NCBI RefSeq assembly: GCF_030232585.1
Contig: NZ_JASPJX010000001.1
Location: forward strand, 288,238 to 352,237
Direction of reading: 5' to 3'
Source of the DNA: Corynebacterium sp. MSK008
GTDB lineage: Bacteria; Actinomycetota; Actinomycetes; Mycobacteriales; Mycobacteriaceae
Length of the DNA: 64,000 nt
In this document: piece by piece, positions 1 to 9,167 of the stretch
Position numbering within the stretch: the stretch's first letter is position 1
How the letters are laid out: every line of letters starts with the position of its first letter
The notes under the pieces: generated by a model
What the model was told of the DNA's origin: nothing
The model's database searches: none
What the model saw: the letters and a program-made list of their open reading frames with translations, nothing else
Made by a program: the position numbers and the translations under genes

Positions 1-559
1 CATTGCCGGCTACGAGCGCGGCGAGCGCATCGGAGATGCCGAGCGCAAGCGGGTAGTTCCACGGGCTGATCTGGCCGACGATGCCCTTCGGTACGCGCTG
101 CTCGACGGTCTTTGTGATGAGGGGAAATGCGCCCGGTCGCGCCTTCATCTCCAGCTCATCGGCGGCGATGTTGGCGTAGTAGCGGGCGTTGTTCATCACG
201 TCCAGCACTTCGTCGTACGCCGCGGTGCGGTCCTTGCCAGTTTCAAGCTGGACGATGTCCGCGAGAAGCTCACGGTTTTCCTTGACCAGGTCGTGGAAGC
301 GTTCCAGCAGAGCGGCGCGGTACTTCACCGGCTTTGCGGCCCACAACGGCTGCGCGCGGCGGGCGAGCCTGAATGCCTCATCCACGTCTGCGGCGGTGCC
401 GACACCGACCCAGCCGAGTTCCCCCTCGAAGAACGGGGAATTGACTGCCTTGCGCTCGCCTGTGTACAGGGAGCCGGTCGTCGCGTTGGTGGTGAATTTC
501 TGCAGCCGGTCGAGGAAATCGGCGGGAAGCGGTTGTTCTTTCAAGCGAGTGATAGCCAT
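1..559 (-). CDS. Aldehyde dehydrogenase family protein, N-terminal part (runs off the window)
   Basis: The visible N-terminal ~186 residues read as an NAD(P)-dependent aldehyde dehydrogenase of the succinate-semialdehyde/benzaldehyde dehydrogenase type, which oxidises aldehydes to acids in the cytoplasm. The segment ending in VGQISPWNYPLALGISDALA is the typical Rossmann entry with the P-W-N-Y/F-P motif. The catalytic Cys and Glu lie beyond the window edge. The ATG at 559 follows a good Shine-Dalgarno (GGAGAT, 6 nt spacing). The gene lies 95 bp downstream of an MpaB-type oxygenase on the same strand, so it could oxidise an aldehyde made by that enzyme. That link is inference. The exact substrate class is not determinable here. 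Confidence 0.85.
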   Translation of the reverse strand, partial: MAITRLKEQPLPADFLDRLQKFTTNATTGSLYTGERKAVNSPFFEGELGWVGVGTAADVDEAFRLARRAQPLWAAKPVKYRAALLERFHDLVKENRELLADIVQLETGKDRTAAYDEVLDVMNNARYYANIAADELEMKARPGAFPLITKTVEQRVPKGIVGQISPWNYPLALGISDALAALVAGN

Positions 560-654
560 GAAATCTCCGTAACAATGGTTGAAAGAGAAGCGCACCCCAG
601 CACCGGCGGCGCCTGCGGGGGTGCAGGGCCAGCGGTCCTGGGGTGGATACGGGG

Positions 655-1728
655 TTAGAAGGGGCAGCCGGCGGCGCGGCGCTCGTCCGCGTCGCCGTCC
701 TGAGCGCCGGTCTTGGGGGCGTCCTTGGGCGCGCTGTCCGCGTCGTTCTCGCCTTGGCCGTGGTAGGCGTCGGCAAGCTTCGGCTCCTTGTACTTGCCCT
801 CGATCATTCCGGCCTTGATCATCATCGAGCGGCCCGGTTCCATGTAGCGCTTGTCCTCCGGGAGGATCGTGAAGAGCTTCTTCACCGCCTTCGCAATGCG
901 GTCGAACCTGCGCTGGTCCTTCTTGGACCACGGCAGGTCCAGGATCTTGCGCTGTTTGTCGCTCAGCGTGCCGTAGGTCAACCAGATGACGCTGTTCATC
1001 AGCGGTTTCCAAATGACCTTCCACACGGCTTCCGGCACGCCGTCCGGGGCCTTCACCGGTTCCACGCGGGCGGTGCGCAGGGCGAAATCGACTGTTTCGT
1101 TGCGCTCGAGGACCTCATCCTCCATCTCCTCGAAGTACTTGATGTAGCCGTCGAGGGTGTCGATCACCGGGCGCTCGGACATGCCGTACATATCCCACCA
1201 GGTCACGCCTTCCTGAATGATCTGCTCCTTCTCCGCACGGGTGAAGGGGGTGCCGAAAAGCTCCTGCGCCCAGATGACGCGCCAGACGAAGGTGGCGTGC
1301 GCCCACCAGTACACGTCCGGGTTCAGTGAGTGGTAACGCTCGCCGTTGCGCAGCTTGCCCTTGATGGTGTGGTGGTAATCGCGGATCATCTTGGCGCGCG
1401 TGCCGTCGTCGTAGATGGAGTAGATGATCTGCGGGGTGGAACGCTCGAGGCGTGCGAAGGGCTCGTCGAAAAACTTCGAGTGATCCAGCAGCGACTGGCC
1501 GATCGCCGGGTGCATGTTCTGCAGCACGCCGGTGTAGCCGCGCAGCAACTGCAGACGCTGGTCAGATCCCCACTTCCACAGCAGGGAATCCGGGCCCAGC
1601 GGCGCCCGCTTCAGCTCCCGCTTGGCTCGCTCCGGTTTGTCCAGGTTATCTGGTTGGGCGAAGCGGGTATCTTCCCCAGAATCGTTCTTACGGGCGTCTG
1701 CTCCTTCAGGTGCAACTGCTTGAGACAT
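655..1728 (-). CDS. MpaB/rubber-oxygenase (Lcp)-type oxygenase (DUF2236), copy 1
   Basis: 357 residues, recognised as the 'ER-bound oxygenase mpaB/rubber oxygenase' family, whose characterised members are b-type haem enzymes that cleave isoprenoid C=C bonds to carbonyls. Visible family landmarks are GPDSLLWKWGSD near residue 45, IRDYHHTIKG (His pair), and RYHSLNPDVYWWAHATFV, which supplies the conserved His residues. The last ~40 residues (D/A/G-rich, ending GCPF) look disordered and are absent from copy 2. An SD (GGAAAGGA) precedes the ATG. A second paralogue lies 2.3 kb away on the same strand, and an aldehyde dehydrogenase follows directly. Substrate unknown; a polyprenyl or other unsaturated lipid is the obvious guess. 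Confidence 0.85.
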   Translation of the reverse strand: MSQAVAPEGADARKNDSGEDTRFAQPDNLDKPERAKRELKRAPLGPDSLLWKWGSDQRLQLLRGYTGVLQNMHPAIGQSLLDHSKFFDEPFARLERSTPQIIYSIYDDGTRAKMIRDYHHTIKGKLRNGERYHSLNPDVYWWAHATFVWRVIWAQELFGTPFTRAEKEQIIQEGVTWWDMYGMSERPVIDTLDGYIKYFEEMEDEVLERNETVDFALRTARVEPVKAPDGVPEAVWKVIWKPLMNSVIWLTYGTLSDKQRKILDLPWSKKDQRRFDRIAKAVKKLFTILPEDKRYMEPGRSMMIKAGMIEGKYKEPKLADAYHGQGENDADSAPKDAPKTGAQDGDADERRAAGCPF

Positions 1729-1772
1729 CGCGTCTTCCTTTCCCTGCTGAGGTGTTTGTTGCTTTATGTGAA

Positions 1773-1783
1773 GTGTAATACAC
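1773..1783. promoter_or_regulatory. Palindrome over the probable -10 of the copy-1 oxygenase promoter
   Basis: GTGTAATACAC is a perfect 11-bp palindrome. On the minus strand its TACACT portion would serve as a -10 box about 50 bp upstream of the oxygenase start. That position suits a repressor operator. No regulator is identified. Confidence 0.35.
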
Positions 1784-1956
1784 CGAAATAGTCACTGCGG
1801 GTTAGGTCACGAGTATTGTGACGGAAACAAGCGGCCGAGCTGTTAAACCCCTTACATAGCGTGTGTTACGGTGTTCCAAATCATAAGTGATTACCGTGAT
1901 GGCAGCCGTCGATACGCTGGCGGTTTGGTGTCCGGCCACGGGCGGAAGGAATTGCC

Positions 1957-2538
1957 ATGGGAAGGATCAACAAAACGAAAGCTGGTGTCGCTCTGCTCGC
2001 CGGGCTCATCGGCTTCGGCGCGACGGGCGTTGCGGTAGCGCAGGGCGGGCTGACAGCCAACCTGGCGTTGTCCGGAACGTTTTTTAAGATCAGCATGACC
2101 CACCTTGAGGGGGAGGGCTTGAGCATCTTCACCGACAGTGAACAGATGGCCAACGACACTCTTCCTGTCGCGCGGCTCAAGTTCGAGCATGCGTATGCGT
2201 CGAACCTCTGCCTGTCCGCTGCGTTGCCCGACGTGCCCGTGGTCGGCGAGAGTACGTTCACGTTGAAGGCGCTCGGCGACAACAGCGTTGAGGTCCGCGA
2301 CCTCGTCGTGGGTGCCACGGACATCAAGGGTGCACTCGATCTGACGGACGCCTCGGTAGGTGCCGATGCCAGCCAATTCAACTCCATGGCGCCACAGGGC
2401 ACGTGGGGTCTGCACGCAAATAAGGTCACGCTGAGTGCGGAGGACATTCGCGCCACCTCCGTCGGCGCGAAGAAGCTCATAGCCTCCGGTGTGGTTGTTG
2501 ACGTCTCTCGGGGAATGGCCGATGGTTGCACAAGCTAG
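1957..2538 (+). CDS. DUF6230 family secreted/envelope protein
   Basis: 193 residues. The N-terminus (basic MGRINKTKAG, then a hydrophobic stretch ending GVAVAQ) is a signal peptide or single anchor. The rest is a small beta-rich domain with no catalytic motif I recognise. It matches the actinobacterial DUF6230 family, which is usually encoded next to a DUF6114 membrane protein, as here. An SD (GGAAGGA) sits 6 nt before the ATG. The stop codon overlaps the first 17 bases of the next gene, so the two are probably translationally coupled. Function unknown; an envelope-associated role is inferred from the signal peptide and partner. Confidence 0.8.
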   Translation: MGRINKTKAGVALLAGLIGFGATGVAVAQGGLTANLALSGTFFKISMTHLEGEGLSIFTDSEQMANDTLPVARLKFEHAYASNLCLSAALPDVPVVGESTFTLKALGDNSVEVRDLVVGATDIKGALDLTDASVGADASQFNSMAPQGTWGLHANKVTLSAEDIRATSVGAKKLIASGVVVDVSRGMADGCTS

Positions 2539-3955
2539 CACCGACCCGGAGGACGACGACTTCTTCTTCGGGGATGACGGCGGCGATTCCGAGAACCCTC
2601 ACGACAGCGCTGCCGATGCCGCAGCCCCTGCAACCCGCAGGAGGCGAGGGGCGACGCGTCGCGACGGCGAGCACCGCACGCAGCGGGCGTCCGTACGGGA
2701 ACGGTTCGCAACCTGGAGGAAACAGCGCCCTTTTCTTCCCGGCTTGCTCGTGATCCTCTCTGGCGTGGTGATGCTCGCGCCGGCCTACTTCACTATCCGC
2801 GTGTCCGACCTGCTGGTGATGATCGCGACCATTTCAGGAGTATCCACGCTGCTGATCGGCGCCGCGCTCATCATGTTCGGCATCGGGATGTGGCTGCAGC
2901 CGTTTGCCGCACCCTACCTGGGCGTGATGAGCATCTTGGTCGCCATCATCGCCCTGCCCACGTCGAATCTGGGCGGGTTTGTGGTCGGCTCGTTGCTGGG
3001 CATTATCGGGGGCGCTCTCGGTCTCGCGTGGGAAGACACAGACGCGACACCGAAGGGCAGGCATGCGCGTGGCGGGAAGAGGGAGCAGGCACCTCCGGAT
3101 TCGGAGCACGAAGACCCAGCGGTGCCGGGCGGAGGGGAAACGCCCCGCCCAGGAGGATCAACCAAAATCGATCTCGCCTCACTGCGAAACGCCAAAACGG
3201 TGGCCATCGCAATCGCGGCTTCGGGCCTCATCGTCGCCAACATGGGAGACGAACCTGCGGTGAACGCCCAAGAGACGGCGCCTGAGCAGCTGCAGATTCC
3301 TGCGCTGCCGGAACTGCCGTCGGTGCCCACCCTGCCGCAGCTGCCGAGCTTGCCCAACTCGCCCGACATCAAGCTGCCGCTGGCGCCGCAGCTACCTTCG
3401 GTGTCGGCGCCACAACCCCCAGATCCGCGTAATCTCCTGACATATCCCGAGCTCGAGCCGACGCGCACGATTGCGCCGCAGAACCTCAGCACCGTGACCG
3501 CAGACAACGTCGCTATCTCCGGCAATGTTCGCGCAACGATGGGCATGGTCACCATCGGAGATGTGCCGACTCGGACGCTAATCCTTACCGGCGACAGACT
3601 CACCGCGCGCAACCTTGCACTGGAAGTGCCGGGTTTCTCGGCGCGCGGCCTGCTGACCACCGGCCCGGTGGAGACCAAGGTCTACGACGGGCCGGTGACC
3701 GTCGTAGCCACGGGACTGACCGCAACCCCAGTGGTTGCCGGGGTGCCCACGGTGCCGGTGACAGTGGATCTTCAGGGCTCGCTCGGCGACATACTCGCCC
3801 AGTTGGGTGTGCCGGATGCTCGCCCGGTACCGAACGTCCCCGTGCCCAACTTTGTGATGGACCGGATATCGCTCGGCGGGGTCACCATGCAGATGGTCAG
3901 CCTCGACGGGCTGCACCTGCACGCGCCCGCAGTGCAGTTGAGGGTGCCGAAATAA
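2522..3955 (+). CDS. DUF6114 membrane protein with an appended extracytoplasmic domain
   Basis: 477 residues from the ATG at 2522, which overlaps the DUF6230 stop. Order: an acidic then Arg-rich cytoplasmic start; about four hydrophobic helices (residues ~70-165, the DUF6114 core); a charged linker; a second hydrophobic segment (AVAIAIAASGLIVANMG) that looks like an internal signal anchor; a Pro/Leu repeat region of the LPxLPxLP kind; and a C-terminal beta-rich domain of ~160 residues resembling the partner DUF6230 protein in style. DUF6114 proteins are normally short, so this looks like a fusion. The Pro-rich stretch could span part of the cell wall. Function unknown. Confidence 0.75.
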   Translation: MVAQASTDPEDDDFFFGDDGGDSENPHDSAADAAAPATRRRRGATRRDGEHRTQRASVRERFATWRKQRPFLPGLLVILSGVVMLAPAYFTIRVSDLLVMIATISGVSTLLIGAALIMFGIGMWLQPFAAPYLGVMSILVAIIALPTSNLGGFVVGSLLGIIGGALGLAWEDTDATPKGRHARGGKREQAPPDSEHEDPAVPGGGETPRPGGSTKIDLASLRNAKTVAIAIAASGLIVANMGDEPAVNAQETAPEQLQIPALPELPSVPTLPQLPSLPNSPDIKLPLAPQLPSVSAPQPPDPRNLLTYPELEPTRTIAPQNLSTVTADNVAISGNVRATMGMVTIGDVPTRTLILTGDRLTARNLALEVPGFSARGLLTTGPVETKVYDGPVTVVATGLTATPVVAGVPTVPVTVDLQGSLGDILAQLGVPDARPVPNVPVPNFVMDRISLGGVTMQMVSLDGLHLHAPAVQLRVPK

Positions 3956-3972
3956 CGCTGGAGAAGTTGGAA

Positions 3973-4000
3973 GGGCCGTCGGTTGGAAAACCGGCGGCCC
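3973..4000. terminator. Shared terminator between convergent genes
   Basis: The arms GGGCCGTCGGTT and AACCGGCGGCCC pair over 12 bp with one G-T wobble around a GGAA loop, followed by CTCTGTTGT. It lies between the convergent DUF6114 gene and the second oxygenase gene and probably serves both. Confidence 0.7.
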
Positions 4001-4014
4001 CTCTGTTGTGTGTC

Positions 4015-4902
4015 TTAACTAGTCTCGGCGCGCTCGAAGGCGCGGGATGCGATTGGCACCATGCGGGCCTTACGCGGCAGCACTGAGAAAACGGTGCGGG
4101 TGGCGCGGGAGAAGACGTTGAGCTTTCGCTGGTCCGACTTTGTCCACTCAAGGCCAAGGGAGTTGCGGACCTTCTCCGGAAGCAACCCGATGGACACCCA
4201 CAAGAGCAGCTTCGACGCGTACGGCGCGATCGGCTTCCACGCCCAGCGCGGCACTGACGGATCTGGGGGATCCAGCGTCAGGCCGTTCATGATGCGGGAG
4301 CGGTCGATGGTCTCGCTCGGTCCCAGCTTGTCGTACATGGCATCCATGTAGGCGACGTACTCGTCGTAGGATTTCGGGGCACCTTCCGGCTCGGCAACAC
4401 CGTAGTAGCTGTACCACGTGCGCGACTCCTGGAAGAGCTGCTCACGCTCGGCGCGCGTCATGTCGGGCATGAAGTTGCCCGCCAGAAGGTACGGCATGGC
4501 GGTAAACGTCGCGTGCGCCCAGTAGTAGACCTCTGGGTTCAGCGAGTGGTAGCGCGAGCCGTCCGGGTGGGTGCCCTTGATGTCCTTGTGGAAGTCGCGG
4601 ATCATCGCGCCGACTTCCGGGCCCTCGTACACCGTGCGGATGATCGGGAACGCGGAGCGGACGAGGCGGGCGACCTCGTTGTCGAACACGTTGGACTGCT
4701 GCACCAGGGAGCGGCTGATGTCGCGCTGCGCGATCTGCAGCACGCCGGCGCTCAGCGCCACGAACAGGGAGCGCCAGTCGCCGAAGCGCTGCCACAAAAT
4801 AGAATCCGGGCCGAGCTCGGGCAGGCCGCTGGTGTCTACTGCAACAGCTGGAACGTCTTGCTCACTCGGCGCGATGTTGGCGGAGGGTTTCAGGGTGGTC
4901 AT
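4015..4902 (-). CDS. MpaB/rubber-oxygenase (Lcp)-type oxygenase (DUF2236), copy 2
   Basis: 295 residues, a paralogue of the gene at 655-1728. It shares GPDSILWQRFGDW, IRDFHKDIKG and RYHSLNPEVYYWAHATF, and therefore the conserved His set, but lacks the acidic C-terminal tail. A conventional SD (GAGGAGAC) precedes the ATG. It lies 33 bp downstream of an FAD-dependent oxidoreductase on the same strand, so the two probably form a two-gene operon. The flavoprotein might supply electrons or act on the same substrate. Likely cytoplasmic, as no signal peptide is visible. Substrate unknown. Confidence 0.85.
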   Translation of the reverse strand: MTTLKPSANIAPSEQDVPAVAVDTSGLPELGPDSILWQRFGDWRSLFVALSAGVLQIAQRDISRSLVQQSNVFDNEVARLVRSAFPIIRTVYEGPEVGAMIRDFHKDIKGTHPDGSRYHSLNPEVYYWAHATFTAMPYLLAGNFMPDMTRAEREQLFQESRTWYSYYGVAEPEGAPKSYDEYVAYMDAMYDKLGPSETIDRSRIMNGLTLDPPDPSVPRWAWKPIAPYASKLLLWVSIGLLPEKVRNSLGLEWTKSDQRKLNVFSRATRTVFSVLPRKARMVPIASRAFERAETS

Positions 4903-4935
4903 CGTGTCTCCTCGGAAGTGTTCGTTCGTCGCGGT

Positions 4936-5712
4936 CTAGCTTGCGGCTTCGCTTCGGGTGCGGCGGGATGCGGCCTGGTAGTTCTCGGCGCGGGCGAAAG
5001 AGTGCACGTCCGGATCGAACTCGACGAGGGCTGCCTTCAGCCCGCGGACGGTGCCGGGTTGCACGCGCCACTTATCAGACTTGACGGTCAGTGCGCCGGG
5101 GCCGCGGATTTCCAGTTGGCGCACGTACCTGCGTGCGTAGTCGCCGCGCGCCTCAAACACGGCCCAGGACTTCTGGTCAAATTTCGGGTCAGGGGTGTGG
5201 TAGTCCACGAACAGGGCGTTTGGCAGGCCGACGACGTCCACGCCGTTGTGAAGGTACAGCTCGTCTGCGCTGATGTTCGCCCGGCCGGGGACGCCGATCC
5301 ACGGGGAGGGTTCGCCGGTGGCGCGGATCAGCACGTCGAAAAGCTCAGTGCGTGTCTCACCGCCGCGGGTGTAGCTGACCTCCCACTGTCCTTCTGCGGG
5401 GTTCCATTCGGCGCCCGTGACCTCGGCACCACCTGTGAATGTCGCACCGCTCGCATCGACAGCCGCCTCGAGGTGCGCGATAAGGGAGCGCGGGGTGCCG
5501 TCCGTAGTTGTGCGCTTCAAATACGGGGTGCGGAAGTGCTGCCGCCTGGACACCGTGGGCGCGTCCGGGGCGGTGAGATGGCCGCCGATGTACTCCTGGC
5601 GGTCGAACAGTGTGGTGTCGAAGCCGGAAAACGCGCACTCCGCTGCAGCGGTGCAACCAGAGATACCAGCGCCGACAACCGCCACCGTGGGGCGGCGATA
5701 GGGGTCAAACAT
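4936..5712 (-). CDS. Short FAD/NAD(P)-binding oxidoreductase
   Basis: 258 residues. The N-terminus VAVVGAGISGCTAAAECA is a GxGxxG Rossmann fingerprint for FAD, and LFDRQEYIGGHL follows as in flavin monooxygenase and amine-oxidase folds. IRATGEPSPW resembles the ATG motif of the flavin-monooxygenase group. At 258 residues it is much shorter than those enzymes (usually 450-550), so it is either a minimal family or has lost the NADPH/substrate domain. The reading frame is open throughout. I take the ATG at 5712 over the adjacent upstream GTG. It is probably co-transcribed with the copy-2 oxygenase. Confidence 0.65.
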   Translation of the reverse strand: MFDPYRRPTVAVVGAGISGCTAAAECAFSGFDTTLFDRQEYIGGHLTAPDAPTVSRRQHFRTPYLKRTTTDGTPRSLIAHLEAAVDASGATFTGGAEVTGAEWNPAEGQWEVSYTRGGETRTELFDVLIRATGEPSPWIGVPGRANISADELYLHNGVDVVGLPNALFVDYHTPDPKFDQKSWAVFEARGDYARRYVRQLEIRGPGALTVKSDKWRVQPGTVRGLKAALVEFDPDVHSFARAENYQAASRRTRSEAAS

Positions 5713-5819
5713 CACTTAAACCTTTCACACAGACTCTCCGGCGCCACTTTTGGGCGTCAGTGTGTTCCCGTTCACTCTAGACGCTTGCTAGGTGCGGTGT
5801 CGCATAAAGGCTCAGAATG

Positions 5820-6080
5820 TTAGCGACGAAATTCATCCCGATCGTCGCCGCGGCCAGGTTCATCTACTGGCCGCTCGCCGTGGCCGAACAGCTCATCGCG
5901 CTTCTTGTAGGCGTACAACCCGGCAAGGGGAGAAAAGCCAAGGAGGAATCCCCAGCGGCGCTTGGAGTCTTCCTCCATGTCGCTGCGGTAGATCTCCTTG
6001 GAGGTGTTGCCCAGGGCGACGATGTCGCCAATGGCCAGCAATGCCACGAAACCGAGTCCAAGCCAAGAAATGAGACTCAT
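5820..6080 (-). CDS. Small membrane protein, unknown function
   Basis: 86 residues: a hydrophobic helix at ~3-24 (WLGLGFVALLAIGDIVALG), a short polar loop, a second weaker hydrophobic stretch (WGFLLGFSPLAGLYAY) and a charged Asp/Arg-rich tail. Two membrane passes are likely. No family recognised. It begins 9 bp after the lipoprotein gene on the same strand, with an SD (AGGAGG) before the ATG, so it is probably its operon partner. Confidence 0.65.
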   Translation of the reverse strand: MSLISWLGLGFVALLAIGDIVALGNTSKEIYRSDMEEDSKRRWGFLLGFSPLAGLYAYKKRDELFGHGERPVDEPGRGDDRDEFRR

Positions 6081-6089
6081 TGTTGCCTC

Positions 6090-6788
6090 CTACTTCTGAA
6101 AGTCCACGACCACGCGGGTCGGGTTCTCCAACAGGTACAGGTTGTACGGACGCTGAGCGTTAAGGCCCACGATGTACTGGGCGTCCGCTTCGAAGATTCC
6201 GCCGTCGGCGATCTCCTGGATGCCACCGGCCGCCACTCCGGAGGGGTCGGCCTTAGCCAAGTCGGCATCGCTTAAGCCCATCGACCACGGCACGCCCTGG
6301 ATGATCAGCTCGAAGTACGCATTGCCAGCCGGTACGAGCGGCAGCCCGGAGGCCTGCTGGCGCGGGTCTGCGGTGTAGCCAGCCAACACGTTCGGCGTGC
6401 CGGTGCCAGATAGCTCCACCACGACGCGGTCGACGTCTTCGTGGGAGCCGGCCCGGACGTCCTCGATCTGTAGCTCGGGGTGGCCCGGGTTCTGTAAGTG
6501 AGTGTCTTCCAGGGTGAACGGGGTGGCGGACTGGCCGCCTGCCGGCGCCGCCGCTGCGGAGACGTCCTTGGTATCCGCCTCCGACGTGTCTTCTGCGGTC
6601 GCGGAAGTGGATGCCGGTGCAGTGGAGGTCGCAGCGGAGGTCGTGGGTGAACCCGCTTCCGGCTCAGCAGACGAACCGGTGTCTCCCGTTTCTGCGCCGC
6701 AGCCCGCAACGGTCAAGGCGGCCGCCGCGAGTGCTGCGTACACGGCTCGGCGGCGGGTGGGGCTGAACTTGCGGCTGTGGAGTGTCAT
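6090..6788 (-). CDS. AMIN-like domain lipoprotein
   Basis: 232 residues. An Arg-rich N-terminus and hydrophobic core end in the lipobox LTVAGC, with the lipidated Cys at ~30, followed by a long Ser/Thr/Ala linker typical of corynebacterial lipoproteins. The C-terminal ~120 residues (ending YNLYLLENPTRVVVDFQK) resemble the AMIN-like beta domain, which in related proteins binds the cell wall. The ATG sits 6 nt after a TAGGGT -10 on the minus strand without an SD, so translation is probably leaderless. It is divergent from dapB and upstream of a small membrane protein. The exact role is unknown. Confidence 0.75.
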   Translation of the reverse strand: MTLHSRKFSPTRRRAVYAALAAAALTVAGCGAETGDTGSSAEPEAGSPTTSAATSTAPASTSATAEDTSEADTKDVSAAAAPAGGQSATPFTLEDTHLQNPGHPELQIEDVRAGSHEDVDRVVVELSGTGTPNVLAGYTADPRQQASGLPLVPAGNAYFELIIQGVPWSMGLSDADLAKADPSGVAAGGIQEIADGGIFEADAQYIVGLNAQRPYNLYLLENPTRVVVDFQK

Positions 6789-6801
6789 AGTCCCACCCTA
6801 G

Positions 6802-7587
<786 letters not shown>

Positions 7588-8211
7588 ATGCAGGTTGAAC
7601 TCATCGCGGCCACCGCACTTAGGGTCCCGGTCGCAGAGGGCATCACCCAAGGCGAGGGTGCGGTTGCCTACGCCTTGCTTAGCGACGAACCTTCGGCCGC
7701 CCTCCTTCGCCGCAACGCCGACGACTTGGCGGATTCGCGCGCGGCCATGCTGGAACACGCCAGCGCCACCCTGCATATCCGGGGTGTCTCGCGCGACGCG
7801 GCAGCCGCGGTCCGCGGACACGGCTTGGCAGTCAGCGAACACGCGGCGCAGGGCGCGGTGATCCCGGCCGCGATCGCGGCAGACGAGGAGCTCACGCGGT
7901 TGTTCGAGGCTGCCGTCGAGGAGGCGGAGTTCGTCCGCGGCGAGCTGCTGCACGCGCTGGAGGACGCGATGGTGGACGAGCCGAATGCGCTGGTGAGGCG
8001 CAAGCGCTCGCAGGAAGCGGCGGACGCGCTTGTGCCCGCTGCGGCCGCGACCGAGCTGGTCGCTACTGGCACCTACCGGGCCTGGCGCGAATTCATCGGC
8101 ACACACAACGGCAAGTTCGAGCACGAAGAGATCCGTCAGCTCGCACTTGCTGTGCTCGAGGTCATGCAGGGCGAGGCGCCGCTGCTTTTCGGCGATTTGG
8201 CCGAAGGGGAA

Positions 8212-8220
<9 letters not shown>
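7588..8220 (+). CDS. ThyX-like protein lacking the flavin-dependent thymidylate synthase signature
   Basis: 210 residues in the dapB-dapA gap, where C. glutamicum carries thyX. Homology to ThyX is clear: VELIA at the start, LEHASATLHIRGVSR at 55-69, DEPNALVRRKR, TGTYRAWREFIG and FGDL near the end. The defining RHRxxS-type motif, expected at ~77-89 right after GVSR, is replaced by GHGLAVSEHAAQ, so both arginines are gone. The Arg expected just after the RxWxxFIG segment is also absent (GTHNG). The frame is intact and only ~40 residues shorter than usual. It is probably catalytically dead for dTMP synthesis: a pseudoenzyme, or a decaying gene that keeps the operon spacing. ATG directly follows the dapB stop. 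Confidence 0.8.
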
Positions 8221-9165
<945 letters not shown>

Positions 9166-9167
9166 AT

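Noticed and set aside
592..624. GCACCCC/GGGGTGC stem between the first oxygenase and the aldehyde dehydrogenase as a terminator
   Set aside because: Only 7 bp, large loop, no T-run; the two genes can still be cotranscribed.
1806..1822. GTCAC-N7-GTGAC inverted repeat as a CRP/GlxR operator
   Set aside because: Arms are in the opposite orientation to the consensus (TGTGA...TCACA). It may be another operator but there is no support.
3290..3420. CTGCCG-type repeats in the DUF6114 gene as a tandem repeat element
   Set aside because: They encode the LPxLP linker; imperfect and in frame, so treated as a protein feature.
4513..5823. 436-residue plus-strand ORF opposite the oxygenase and FAD genes
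   Set aside because: It is the antisense of two well-supported minus-strand genes. High GC keeps antisense frames open; no SD, homology or codon bias supports it.
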